64,000 nt of DNA, from NCBI GenBank assembly GCA_043228905.1, contig JBHGNT010000001.1:31682001-31746000 (forward strand). The letters are read 5' to 3'. Source of the DNA: Azolla caroliniana. Its lineage: Eukaryota; Polypodiophyta. The notes under the pieces were generated by a model that saw nothing but the letters and a program-made list of their open reading frames with translations, was not told the DNA's origin and searched no databases. Below, piece after piece: positions 23,825 to 35,900 of the stretch. The first letter of the stretch is position 1; each line of letters opens with the position of its first letter. A program made the position numbers and the translations under genes.

Positions 23825-26800
23825 GAACGGAGTATTTCTTCTCAGGTTCATGAGATGTGCAATTTCCTTTAGATGGTTAGTCCAATTACTATTGTAGTTG
23901 TTAGAAACTGTATGACCTAGATATATGTGAAAAGAGAATCATTGCCATCTATGGTGAGACAGATTGGATCAATATTGTAGCTTCAACGAATCTGTTTGGT
24001 TTTAATTGTTGTAGAAATGACTTGCTGCTCCCTAATTTATTTGCATCATGCACGGGGGTTGTGGTAGAGTTGTGATGAGTGAGGCTGCTGTGCTGGTAGC
24101 AGTGCTGCTGCTGATTATGATTGCGGTGGGCACAAAAGTGCTGTTTTTACCTGATGATGCTCGTTTGCTGATATTCTATAAGTTGTTGGGAGGTATAGTC
24201 TTATAGATGTCACTGCCGAAAGACTCTGCTAATTTTAGCTGCACGATTGGCTCTGTATATTTTTTGTTTACAAGTGTGTTGTTTGCTTCATCATTTTGTT
24301 CATACTTGTCTTCTTCTAAATTATATTATATGCATTGTGCTGGTTTGGATAGTGTTGTGCTGTGCTGATAGCTGAGGTTCCTGGTCAGTTAATGATGAGT
24401 ATGGAGATGGGAAGGGTGATTATTGGCCTGTGCTCGTTAATGATCGTGTGCTGTGATGGTGTGCTGATCATATTCTTGAAATTTGCAGAGGAAGTTCAAC
24501 TGTTTGGCTTCAAACAATTGGCAGATAATTCTTTTTAATTTGTGTTTTGAGGTGGTTGGGATTGGTTTTATTTTTATTGTTTCATCATCAATCAAATTTA
24601 GATTATGCACTGTGCCGGTTATAGTGTTGTGTTGGTCGGTGATGTTCCTCGTGGTGCTTATGGAGATTGGAGTGGTGATATTGTGCTTTGCCTTGTTATG
24701 ATGATATGCCATTCCTGAAATTTGCAAATCATGTTAAATGAGATTTTTTTTTTGCTTCCTTCATGTACTTTTGGGTTTTCTGTTTGGTTCATCTGCTTTT
24801 AAAAATCTTTGTTTTGCAGTATTCTTTTGGTCTGTATTTTTTATGTCTTGAACTGTGTGAGCTTCTTCTGCAAGATGTCTGATGTGGGAATATGTAAAGG
24901 AGTAAAACCGTGAGAGCCAGAAGATAGTTCTCTTAATGGGTATTGTGATTGGAACAACGTAGGGTTTTGTTCAGTTGGCATAAATGAGTGATTCTCTGTT
25001 TACAAGAAACATTTGAATTTTTGTGAATATATCAGTGCACATCTGTCAAAAGTTAGTTCTTTTTGAAATCGCTCAGATTTCCTGGTGCTCAAATATCAAA
25101 CTATGCCTAAATTTGGATGGAACCCATGCATTGGGCTCCTTGTTGATCTCCTCATCTCGTTGGTATCATAGTTTCTGTTGTGGCTTTAGTTTCAACTGAC
25201 TTCTTATCTTTGTATTATTTTTTGTTGGTGGATTTATTAATGTCTTTATTGTTTTCATTAATATAATCAATCACCTCAGGTTTGTTGGAAATGTTCTCAG
25301 CATTCACACTGGGAAAAGCTAAATATAACAGATAATAAATTCCTGCTTTGTTTGCTGCCTTGTGAGGATTTTTTCATCCTGGGATTTTAATCATAAGAAG
25401 CCCTTGTACATATAGGACCAAGAGGATTTTGTATGGAAGAAAGGTACTGTAGAACTGACGATGTGCTATAGGATCATATCTGGCTTTATAGTGTATCCAG
25501 GACCCTGACTAATGTTAAACCATTATATGATTCTGTTGCTGGCATGTAACTCTGGTGAGCATCAAATAAGTGACGAGAAATTCGTAAGAGATCCTTATAC
25601 ACGTATGACAGTGATGTCGATAAGACGTGCGTGAGTGCCCTAGTATTGGAGGAGCTTTAACTGGTTGACGATAACAAGAAATCTGGGGTTTTAATAATGA
25701 CAGTGCCCTTAATATTGACAAGTCACTGAATATGCTCATCTTTGTGCTGATGACAAATGCTGGCAGAACTTACAGCTTGGGTACAGCAAAGTCATCAGTA
25801 TGCGTTGTGTATTCTTTAGATATTACAAGAACATGCAAATGGTTCTCTTGACAGTGCAATAAACAGGATATGGTGAGAACTTCAGAGGACAGACATAAAT
25901 TGGGTATCCTTTGGAAGAAGTGCTTTGAGTACTTTAGAAGTTGGAAGGGGTGTAATGTAAGCTTGTGCATGTTTCTGCTGATCACAATAAGAAATATGAT
26001 CCTAAGCAGATGCAGACTTTGCATGAATTATTTAAGGGGTACAACTAGAGCTGGGACATGTTTCTGTTAATCGCTATAACAAATATGATCCTAAGCATCG
26101 GCAGACTTGAGAGGCCTTGCATTGCAATATTTTGGTCAACTCATTCTAATCTCAAAGGAGTGGGTTGTCTACAAAGCTTCTGAGGCACACCATAATACGA
26201 AGGGAAAACATGAAACATCTTGCAAGCAAAATATGTAGTGCCGACGTTTACATTAGACATGTTTACTAGAGCTTGCGTATGGTTCTGTTTATCACAGTGA
26301 TAGAGATTAATATAAACAATGACAGACTCGAGAGGCCTGTCTTTGCAATATTCTAATATCAAAGAGGTGCGTTGTCTACAGAGCTAGATTTGTCTAAACT
26401 AGACCATATCCCCTGAGACAATACCTAATAACAAGAAAAATATTGAACACCCTAATTGTTAACAAATATGAATTAGTGCTGAAGGGCATTCTTTACATTA
26501 GACATGACTAATATTTAATTCCCATGCTTTAGGTGTTTGGAGTAGGATGAACTAGAACTTCATTGGGGCTATAACATGAATAGTGCTTAAGCACAAACTG
26601 TAAATGTTGACACTCATTCTATTAATTTAAGAAAGTATACAAACTGTATATTAATCTACCTTGGAATGACTAATAAGTGCGGTTGATGTATTAGTGTGGT
26701 TGATTACTACCATTGGCATCAGGAGTCATCCAAAACCAATATTCCATTAAATGGGAATGAGGGGAGCAAGAAGTCACCAAACAAAAGATGAACTTGTTTC

Positions 26801-27645
26801 CCATCGACATTGTTTGAATTCTCCTTTTCAGAGTTAACTAGCAACAATATTCAATTAAAAAATGTGGATGAAGTAGAGCACTTAGTCAAAGCCTTTTTAA
26901 TCGTGATTTGTGATTTGATCTTCATCATATCTATTTCTAAAACTCTCCACTATTATAGACAAAAAACCCACTAAATTGAGTGGATGTCTGCAAGTCATAA
27001 ATGTATTTGACTTTCATCTCTAATGTCGTAACTGCCATTGTTTACTTGTTTCCCATTAACATTGTTTGGATCCTCCTTTTCAGTTCTTAACAAGTATTAA
27101 AACTCAAGAGTCAACAAGAAACGGTATTCAATTAATAATGGGGATTGAGTGGAAAACTAAGTTGAACCATTCTTAATCATGATTTGATCATAATCGCGTC
27201 TATTTCCAAAACTCCAATATTTCAAACAAAAACCCACTAAAATGAGTGGATGTCTGCCAGTCATAAATTTATTTGACCTTCATCTCTCCTTCAGTGTCTG
27301 AGTGAAGTTTAAGTAAACCAGTTTTGTAATCACCATCATCACTTCTATTTCCAAAACTCTCTAATAATCCAAACAAAAATCCCACAAAGAGGAGTTGACA
27401 TTCATAAATAGACTAGTAGAACGTCAGCTCCTTCCACCTTAAAGAGAGCTGATAAAACGTATGGCCACTTGTTTGGGCACTTGTTCTCCAATATTCCCAA
27501 CACAAAATCCCACAAAAATGACTTGATGTCCACAAATGGCCTTATAGCCACCACATTTATTTGAACTTCAGCTGCTTGCCTTAAAGAGAGACCAGCACAC
27601 AAGTATGGCCACTACAATCATTCACAGCTTGTTCTGCTTGACTTT
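23825..27645. other. SC35-metaxin spacer with degenerate repeats
   Basis: No gene was found. 24040-24730 is unusually rich in GCTG/GTGCTG motifs and contains two related TTCTTGAAATTTGCAGA/ATTCCTGAAATTTGCAAA boxes. 25860-26380 holds three degenerate copies of a unit with GTTTCTGNTRATCNC, AATATGATCCTAAGCA and GCAGACTTGAGAGGCC-like parts. 26790-27605 is a second degenerate array (separate entry). Confidence 0.55.
26790..27605. repeat. Degenerate tandem array downstream of metaxin
   Basis: GTTTCCCATYRACATTGTTTG occurs near 26808 and 27048. AAAAACCCACTAAAWTGAGTGG occurs near 26960 and 27228, with weaker forms near 27375 and 27500. CTTAAAGAGAGNNNANNAANNNTATGGCCAC occurs near 27440 and 27580. The long unit is about 240-270 bp with a shorter sub-unit near 125 bp. 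The array ends some 40 bp past the metaxin stop codon, so it probably forms part of the metaxin 3' UTR or terminator region. Confidence 0.6.
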
Positions 27646-30600
27646 TCACTCATTTTCGTAGTCTGCATAGTCCTCTAAGTCGCTTATTAAAGAAACACCC
27701 CATATATATGCAAATGCAAGAACAGCAACAGCTTGTGCTCCAAGGAAAATTTTTGTTCTTTGCTTAAATAGTTTTGTTTTTTCAGATCTCTCCTTGGGCT
27801 CTTGTTCTTTGCGGGTCCTTGTAGAAGCTGCTAGTAAATAACAGTTGACAACTAATTATTGGAAACAAACTTCACCCATAATCAGAATAATAACATGCTC
27901 ATGCACGGGACAAGAGCCTTCATATATGTTAACCAAATATCACAACCAGCTAGGGTCTATTTTTTAAGAGGGTATCTAAAACCTCGGCTGATAGTTCACA
28001 ATTATGTTACAAAATTTCCTTGGTTTTATACATACGGATATATATACCTTTAGTGTAGTTTGCTGTTGTTTTTGGAGTTGCATAGATAGATTTGGCAATG
28101 GGTGTCGTGCCTCGACCTTCTAAAAACTCAGTTCGTAGATCTTCAGCATACTTGATCAAGTTTGGATACTTCTGAAACTCTCCTTTCAGTAATGAATTTT
28201 CCTGCCAAATTAAATAATATCTATCAATATCTATATTAACCCTACCATAACAGCAATGGACACCAGAAGAAAGCTTGCATTCTTTGTGAGGACAGCATGC
28301 CTCATGGCTGCTCAAGACAATAATCAGTAAACTGAAGCAGATTGTAGTTGAAGAGCTGTTGAATGGTATTGCTAACAAAAAATGATAATACAACTAAATT
28401 CTCACAATGCAGTATACTCTGTTTTTTCATTCTCATGTGAGGCCAAATAAATCTATCAATGAAGAAGATATGTTCGTATTGGATGGGTCACTAGTTACTC
28501 AGAATCCTACTTTTTAAAATAACAAGGGACTTTGGATACAAAAAGTTGCACAAAGTGCTTAAATTCAATATTGCGATTAAACTTTGAAGGACAAGAAACA
28601 CTTACCAGAGGTACATGCAGAACAAATAGGGCATGGCTGAGAAATAAAGCATCTACACTTGATGGCCTGTGACATCCTTGCACAAACATGATCTACAGAA
28701 TAAGATACTTATTGCAGTTAAGTCTAAATACCTAGATACAAAATTACCTTGTTTTCATGAAGTACTTGTAGTTATTGAGCAGATTTGAGAAAGATTCATA
28801 TGCCTCAGTTGCTTTCCTTGCAATCTGCAAATAAAGATGAATCAGAGTTAATTTTGGTTTTAAACAACCAGTAAACTACATAAAATTAGAACAATTGCAT
28901 ACTTAATTTTAGGTTTGTGTATTCAAATAGCAATCAACAGTGGTTTGATTTAAATCACTAATGAACCATACAACTGTGACTCAACAGCTAAACAGCATGA
29001 ACAGTTTGGTTCGAATTTCAAAATTAGAAAACGGTTTGATTTGGGTTAGATTTAGCTTGCGGAGGTAACAGATGATTTGAAATGTATTTGGTTTATGGTT
29101 TATAAAGCTTGAAATTACAGCTTAAACGGCTTCTAGGGCCATTTTTATAATACAACTTACTGTTAAAATAGAAACCCTAACATATTTAAAAATTGATGAA
29201 TTTCAATTTCATTTTTTATACAAAATAGTTAGGATCTTTTATGCACTTTGGTTTTGAAAGGTTTATTTAGGTTTGACAATTTCTTCAGTTTTGTTGTTGT
29301 TTCAATAATTAAAAAAAGTTTGAGTTTGAGACTCCCAAATCAAAAGCATGTTAACTTTATCTTTGCCATATTTATCCTAATCTTTGCATACACAATCAGA
29401 TGCCCATGCATACAGTGAATGAATCTCCCTACTAAAATTATGCTCTCATGAATTTGATTTATAATAATCATTTCTAGCCTTAACACTTTATTTATTGAAA
29501 AAACAATATTACTAAAATATTAACAAGTCAAATAATTAACCAGAGACAATGTAAAACAGGGTTAAAAGAAATGTCAAACATATTCTCACCACGTCCAACA
29601 CCACCTAAGATTTTCACACAATAGTCAAATGACCATAATCTTAAACTTGACCGTATATTTTGATGAGATTTTGAATGTGAAATAATCTCATAGTAAAATA
29701 CTGGATAGTGAATTCTGCACATTTCAGGATAATGATGACCTGGTTTGAAATTTCAACATTGGACAGAAAATACAACACTGATCTACCTCATTTTTGAAGG
29801 GGAAGGATGAAGGTGTACCTCATCAGTTCTGGATTCCATATTAAACTTTCTCAGCCCTAATAGTTCCCGATTCCGCATTTGCTGTTTCCAATGTAAGATT
29901 TTGTTAATTGGCCAAGGCAAAGCCTTGAAATAAATTCTTTGAGCAATCTTTTTGTTTTCATTGCTCCATAGTTCACACAACAATGCATTTTGGAGATGTG
30001 ATTCAACTAATGCACTGAGAGCTCGAATCTGAGCAATCTCCTCATTCGAGAATCCTGCATCAAGGTCGGTAATATCTTCTGCCTTGAGAAACTCCACAAT
30101 ACCCCCTCCTTCTCCAGAGAACACAGCTTTTTCTCTATATTCTAGAGTTGGCAAGTCCTCTGCAATGTAATAAAATAACATTCAAGGTTCAATTCAGACC
30201 AAGAGACGGAAGAACAGGTTCAATGAAGAGCAAGAAAGCAGAAAATTAAGGAGATGCCGTGCGATGAACTTCTATTTGAGGGCAAATAATCAGAAAAATT
30301 TCAATTTGAACCAATTAAGAGCGACTAAACATAAAGGGAGCAAAACGTAAGATCCACATCGAATGAATGAAGCAGAAAAAAGTTCACGGAAGAGAAAGAA
30401 AACATAAAATGATGATAAATTACGGGCTAACTCCTAGAGATTAATTAGAAAACATATTGTTTCAGAGAATATAAGCAGGGTGAGATGCATAAAGGAAGGG
30501 ATAACCATATATTCAATCAAGATCCAATTCGGACTGAGTAAGCAGAAAACATCCAGTCAGGATCCATTTCAAGCAGACTAGGCAGCAACAAAAGCACAAA

Positions 30601-30860
30601 AAGAAGCAGACGCCCTAGAAAAATATGAAGAAAAGGAAAGGTAAAAAAAAGTGGAAACCTGAATCCGGCACGGTGTCGTTGTAGAAGATGGAGAAGTTGA
30701 CTTCTGAGAGCTTCAGGTAGACGAAGGAAGGCAAGCAGAGAGGGCAAGAAGTCGGCAAGCCCCAGGCCGGGCCTCTGGTAATGAGAAGGATACCATCATC
30801 AGAGGGTGGTGGAGGAGGAGGATCAGAAGAAGAAGAAGGAGGAGGAGGAGGAGAAGCCAT
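27646..30860 (-). CDS. MTX: Metaxin, mitochondrial outer-membrane import/sorting protein
   Basis: Metaxins act in the outer-membrane SAM complex that assembles beta-barrel proteins. Six exons join in phase: 30659-30860, 29819-30159, 28748-28824, 28606-28666, 28048-28201, 27646-27830 (1,020 nt, 339 aa). The N-terminus is a proline/serine run, then PAWGLPTSCPLCLPSFVYLKL, the metaxin/Tom37 thioredoxin-like start (PxxGLPTxCPxCLP in plants). RPSSVDALFLSHALF matches the conserved C-terminal GST-fold helix. IFLGAQAVAVLAFAYIW (about residues 305-321) is the single tail membrane span, followed by an acidic end, LEDYADYENE. Exon 4 must start at GCCATC (28666): the earlier acceptor TTCTGTAG breaks the frame. 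Exon 6 has a tandem acceptor, TAGCAG, allowing two forms that differ by one residue. Confidence 0.94.
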
Positions 30861-32482
30861 AGCTTCTGTCTCTGTCTCTGTATCAGAGACTCTGTTTCAG
30901 AGTCTATTATCTCTGTCTTAAACCCTTGAAAATAATATGTTTGAAGATTATATATGTAGTAATGTATGTACATACATATGTATGCATATCTCGTTTATTA
31001 TTTATTTAACTCAAGAAACAAGTGCAGAGCAGCTTTTTCTTCTTCTTCTTCTTCTTCTTCTTCTTCTACTACTACTACTACTATTGCTACTACTCCTTCA
31101 CAAATCTCTTTCATGTGATGGATGGATGCACACCTTCCTTCCTTCATGTGCAAACAAGCGAACAATCAAACAAACAAACGAAAAGAGGAATGGGTGACCC
31201 CATCCTACTTCGTTGATGGGGAATTGTCGCCACCTGTTTCTTATGGGCGTGCACTTGGTTGCGACTAGCCTCTTGGCCAATGACTCTCTCTGACTGGATT
31301 TCACTTGGTGATGTTATACACATTTTGGCTCGAAACGACAAAGCACCTCCCAAACAAGTACAGTCTCAATCGATTGAGCCATCAAGTTTTTCAATATCAA
31401 CGAAAAGACCAACTCAAGCCTTTGTGCCCATAAGATGAAATTATGGATTGTGGTGGAGCTCCTTTGTAACCACAATGGTGAGGCACTCATGATTATGCCT
31501 TTGTGGAAGATGAGCCAACATTTAATAGTTCTTAGATTAGTGGTAATTAATTATGTTTAAGCATTTATTATGATTAATAAAAACATGCAACATATTTTTC
31601 ACGCCTACTTCATGCCAAGATATCATGTCAACAAAAATCTTGGGAGTAACAAATATTTTGATTGTGAAGTTATCAAGCATGTTTTACGAGTTTGATTTTG
31701 AGATTGTGATCCTAGCACTATTCTAGTTTTGTTATGATTGGATAAAAGTGGGAAATATTTATGGTTCTAGTTTCAATTCTTGTCAAGCTATGACACGAAT
31801 ATAGAAATGTGGATATCATAGGTGCCAAGATCATGATTAATGAAGTAATTAGCAAGAGAAGACAAGAATGGAATGGATTAAGGGTGCTTTTACAACCACC
31901 CTCAAACAAAGAACAAGAGCCAAAAAGAAAATCCCATAGATGTCCTTGTAACATATATCAGGAGTCAACTTGAATATGGATGTGAAATATGAGACCTTTG
32001 CCTCACCAATGGAGTCTTTGAGATGCTATGTCGACGGTGATAGTAAGTCCCTTTTATATTATCAAAATAGTTGAGGTCCTAAACCACCACATGTTTCCAT
32101 GTTTCCATGTCTCCTAGATTCTTAAGGTTTGTCTCAAGGCCTACATTGATATTTCTAGCTAATTTACAATGTCATAATTGAATGCGATTTTGGAAGATGC
32201 ATTGGACAGGCACATGACATTTTAGTATAGGTTGGTCCAAATTTCAATAAGTGGCAAAGTGAGTAGCTAGATGAACACACTAACATGAAACAATACAAGG
32301 TTAGTCAACAAAGTTATATTCAAGTGCAGATGAATCCAATTGATTATGCTTATATGTTTACTATTGTTTTGCATAATTGCAATATATATAAGTATGCATG
32401 TTTTTGCAAGCATAAGATAATATTCTTTCGTCCATTCATTTGCACATAACTTTTAATTACCAAAAATCACACTAGTCAATGT
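30861..32482. other. Metaxin upstream region and spacer
   Basis: The metaxin promoter should lie in the first few hundred bases, read on the minus strand. A (TTC)n then (TAC)n tract is at 31037-31093. The rest is AT-rich with no convincing gene. A low-complexity Phe/Tyr/Leu open frame over the tract is an artefact of the repeat. Confidence 0.5.
31037..31093 (-). repeat. Trinucleotide tract upstream of metaxin, GAA on the sense strand
   Basis: About ten TTC units are followed by about nine TAC/CTA units with one interruption. On the metaxin sense strand this reads (GTA)n(GAA)n, about 180 bases before the start codon. Confidence 0.9.
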
Positions 32483-32487
32483 GTAAC

Positions 32488-32956
32488 TGTTAAGAAAACG
32501 TGAAGAAGGCACTCGGGCTCTTCTTTTGTATGCGCGGCGGATCGTAGTGTGTTGGATCGTTAGCGTGCTCTAAACAGACAGAGAAAGGAAAGGGGACTTA
32601 CCTCTGTAGTAGCAAAATGGTTTTCTTCTATTACATGTAGAGCTCAACTTGCTCTCGTCAGTCTTCTGGTCTCTCACTCTCTCTCAGAGTTCTCTACTCA
32701 CTATTCTCTGTTTTTTCTTACTACTTACTTCCTATTCACTCTACCTTACTTTTACCTAAGTCATAAGTTATTACACATGCAGCTAATTAGCTGCCAGTAG
32801 CTAATTAGCTGTCAGTCGCTAAATAGTTGTTCACTAGCTAATTAGCTGTCACTAGCTAAATAGCTGTTTTACCTTTTTTGTTCACTAGTAGCTAAATAGC
32901 TACTATAGCTTATTTCTCATAAGCATCACATACCATGTTGAGCTTGCTTCTCAACA
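32488..32956 (-). repeat. Left LTR (3' LTR of the element)
   Basis: 469 bp, TGTTAAG to CTCAACA as read on the plus strand. It contains several TAGCTAATTAGCTG-type tandem motifs. It has one copy fewer of the 18-bp TCACTAGCTAAATAGCTG unit than the right LTR. Confidence 0.96.
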
Positions 32957-32972
32957 CTCCCCCTCAAGCTCA
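32957..32972 (-). other. Polypurine tract of the copia element
   Basis: On the minus strand, GAGCTTGAGGGGGAG runs straight into the 3' LTR. This is the expected plus-strand primer site. Confidence 0.85.
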
Positions 32973-32996
32973 ACTTATTCTTGCTTGAGGTTCTCT

Positions 32997-35900
32997 TCAA
33001 TCTTCTTTTCCATTTTGCTTTTTAGCCATCTCATCAATGTTTACAACTCCCATCATGTTCCGAAACTGTGTATGCTTTTCCACACTCAATCCCTTTGTGA
33101 GAATATCAGCAACCTGCTGATTTGTATTCACATACACCAGATCAACTTCTCCTTCAATCACTTTTTCTCTAACAAAGTGATAATGCACTTCAATGTGCTT
33201 TGTTCTTGCATGGAACACAGGGTTCTTTGCAAGTTGAATGCTGCTCATGTTGTCACACCAGATTGTGACAGTACCGTCTATATACTCTCCCAAATCAGCA
33301 AGCAATCTTCTAATCCATACCTCTTCACAAGTGGCTATGGTAGCTCCTCTGTACTCAGCTTCAGTACTAGACAATGCAACAGTAGCCTGTTTCTTGCTAC
33401 TCCATGAAATACCTGCACTTCCCAATGTAAAGATATATCCACTTGTGGATCTCCTGTCTGTTTGGCTTCCAGCCCAATCGGCATCTGTATATCCTTCCAG
33501 ATTTATGTCTAGATCAGCCCTGTAAAATAGTCCAAAGTTCTGAGTTGCTTTTACATACCTCAGAATCCTTCTGATGCAGTCCAAATGTGGCTTTGTTGGC
33601 TGTTGCATAAACTGGCTGACTAATCCAACAGCATAGCTCAAATCAGGTCTTGTTATGGTCAAATAAATAAGGCTGCCCACCATAGACCTGTACATGTTTA
33701 CATCTTCTATCTTGGCTCCCAAATCAGCCCTCAACTTGCAGTTTTTATCAAGTGGTACAACAATAGGTTTGCATCCAAGCATACCATACTTTTTCAACAT
33801 AGTTGTTGCATACTGTTTTTGCAACATACATATACCACTTTCAGATCTGATGATTTCAATACCAAGAAAATATCTCAGATCTCCCAAATCTTTCATATGA
33901 AACTGCATTTCCAGATTTTTTTTCAACTTTCTTATTTCATCCACGGAATCTCCTCCAATAATCAAATCATCTACATAAATCAGAATAATAACAATGCAAT
34001 CATTTTCACTTTTTACATACAAAGAAGGATCAGCTTTTGACATTTTGAAACCAAGATTTTTCAGAGAATCTGAAAGTTCTCTGTGCCATGCTCTTGGTGC
34101 CTGTTTCAGTCCATAGAGAGCTTTTTTCAGCTTACATACATAATCAAGATGTTTCTTATCTTCAAAACCTGGTGGTTGACTCATATACACTTCTTCTTCC
34201 AAGTTACCATGTAAAAAGGCATTTTTTACATCCATGTGATGCAAAATCCATTTTCTGGCTGCTCCTACAGCAAGTAGTGTTCTCAAGGTTGCCATCTTTG
34301 CAACCGGTGCAAAAGTCTCATCATAATCAATCCCTTGCATCTGGGCATATCCTTTTGCAACCAATCTTGCTTTATGTCTACTTATATTCCCATTGGAGTC
34401 ATGCTTTGTCTTGTAGACCCATTTGCAGCCTACCACATTTTTCTCTTTTGGTAACTTCACTAAATCCCACGTTTTGTTCTCAGCCAATGCATCAATCTCT
34501 TCTTGCATTGCATCCATCCATTTTTTCTCAGATTTTGCTTCTTCAAAGCTGTTTGGGTCAGGGATCTGTACCACCTTAGACATATATGCATAGTGCATAG
34601 CCATATATGTATCATACCCAAATCTTTCCACAGTCTTTTTCTCTCTATCTGATCTTCTCAGTTTCTGATTTGCATTCTTTATTGCCTTTTCCATACCAGG
34701 GATTTTCATTTCCTGTATTCCAAGGAAATCATCCAAAGACATATCTGAATCTTCATCTTCCATGTTTTTTGATAGGTCATCCGGGATTTCATACTCTGGC
34801 ATTTTCTGTTTTCCTTTTTTGTCATCAGATTTTTTCTGTCCAGTTTTTCCACTCCATGAATTTGAATCAGATTTACCATCTGAGCTTTTTGATGGTCCAG
34901 AACATTCTGTTGATGTTGGACTTTGCTATCCAACCTTGTCTCCATCTCTGTGACAGTCTTCTACATTTTCTGATCTGTCTTTGTCTTCATTTTGACAGTC
35001 TTCATCAGTCTCTAGATTCTGTTTTGGGCTGTACCAACTAGCCAACTCATCAAATATCACATCTCGACTTGTCACAATCTTTTTAGTCACAGGGTTATAA
35101 CATCTGTACCCTTTTTGTTCTTCTGAATATCCAACAAAGATACATTTTTCTGCTTTTGGATCCAACTTACTTCTTACTTCTGCAGGCACATGTACATATG
35201 CAAGGCATCCAAACACTTTCAAGTGTTGTAAGCTAGGCTTCCTGCCATAAAAACACTCTTCAGGAGTTGCCTCATGTACTCTTGATGTAATACATCTATT
35301 TAAAATGTAATTTGCTGTATTTACAGCTTCTGCCCAATAGTATAATGGCATGTTCTTCTCAGTCATCATTGCCCTTGCTATGTTCACCAATGTTCTGTTT
35401 TTCCTCTCAGCAACTCCATTTTGCTGTGGAGTATATCTACATGTGAACTGTCTTCTTATTCCCCGATTACACAAAAAATCAGAAAATTCATTGGAGAAAT
35501 ACTCTCCTCCTCCATCAGATCTCAAACATTTTATCCTTGTACCAGCCTGCTTTTCTACCATGCATTTAAACTTACGAAAACAGTCAAATACTTCACTTTT
35601 CTCCTTCATGAAGTACACCCATGTCTTCCGTGAACAATCATCAATAAATGTAACATAAAATCTGCATCCACCAATAGATGCATTCTTTGTTGGTCCCCAT
35701 ACATCTGTATGTACCAAATCCAACAGATTTTTGCTTACATGTCTTTCATGAGGGAATGGCAACCTGTTTTGCTTACCATATTGACATGCTTCACATACTT
35801 TTCCCATTTCACACTTTTTCAAGTTTGGCAGTCCAGCCACTGCATCTTTTCTCAACATATTCTTTAATGTTTGCATACTTATATGGCCAATCCTTTTATG

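Noticed and set aside
24437-24727. 96-codon minus-strand open frame downstream of SC35
   Set aside because: Composition follows the AT- and TG-rich repeats; no domain, splice partner or promoter cue.
28667-28691. Acceptor TTCTGTAG giving a longer metaxin exon 4
   Set aside because: It shifts the frame; CACAG|GCC at 28667/28666 restores KYFMKTRPSSVDA in line with plant metaxins.
31022-31216. Open frames of poly-Phe/Tyr or poly-Leu over 31037-31093
   Set aside because: Artefacts of the trinucleotide repeat.
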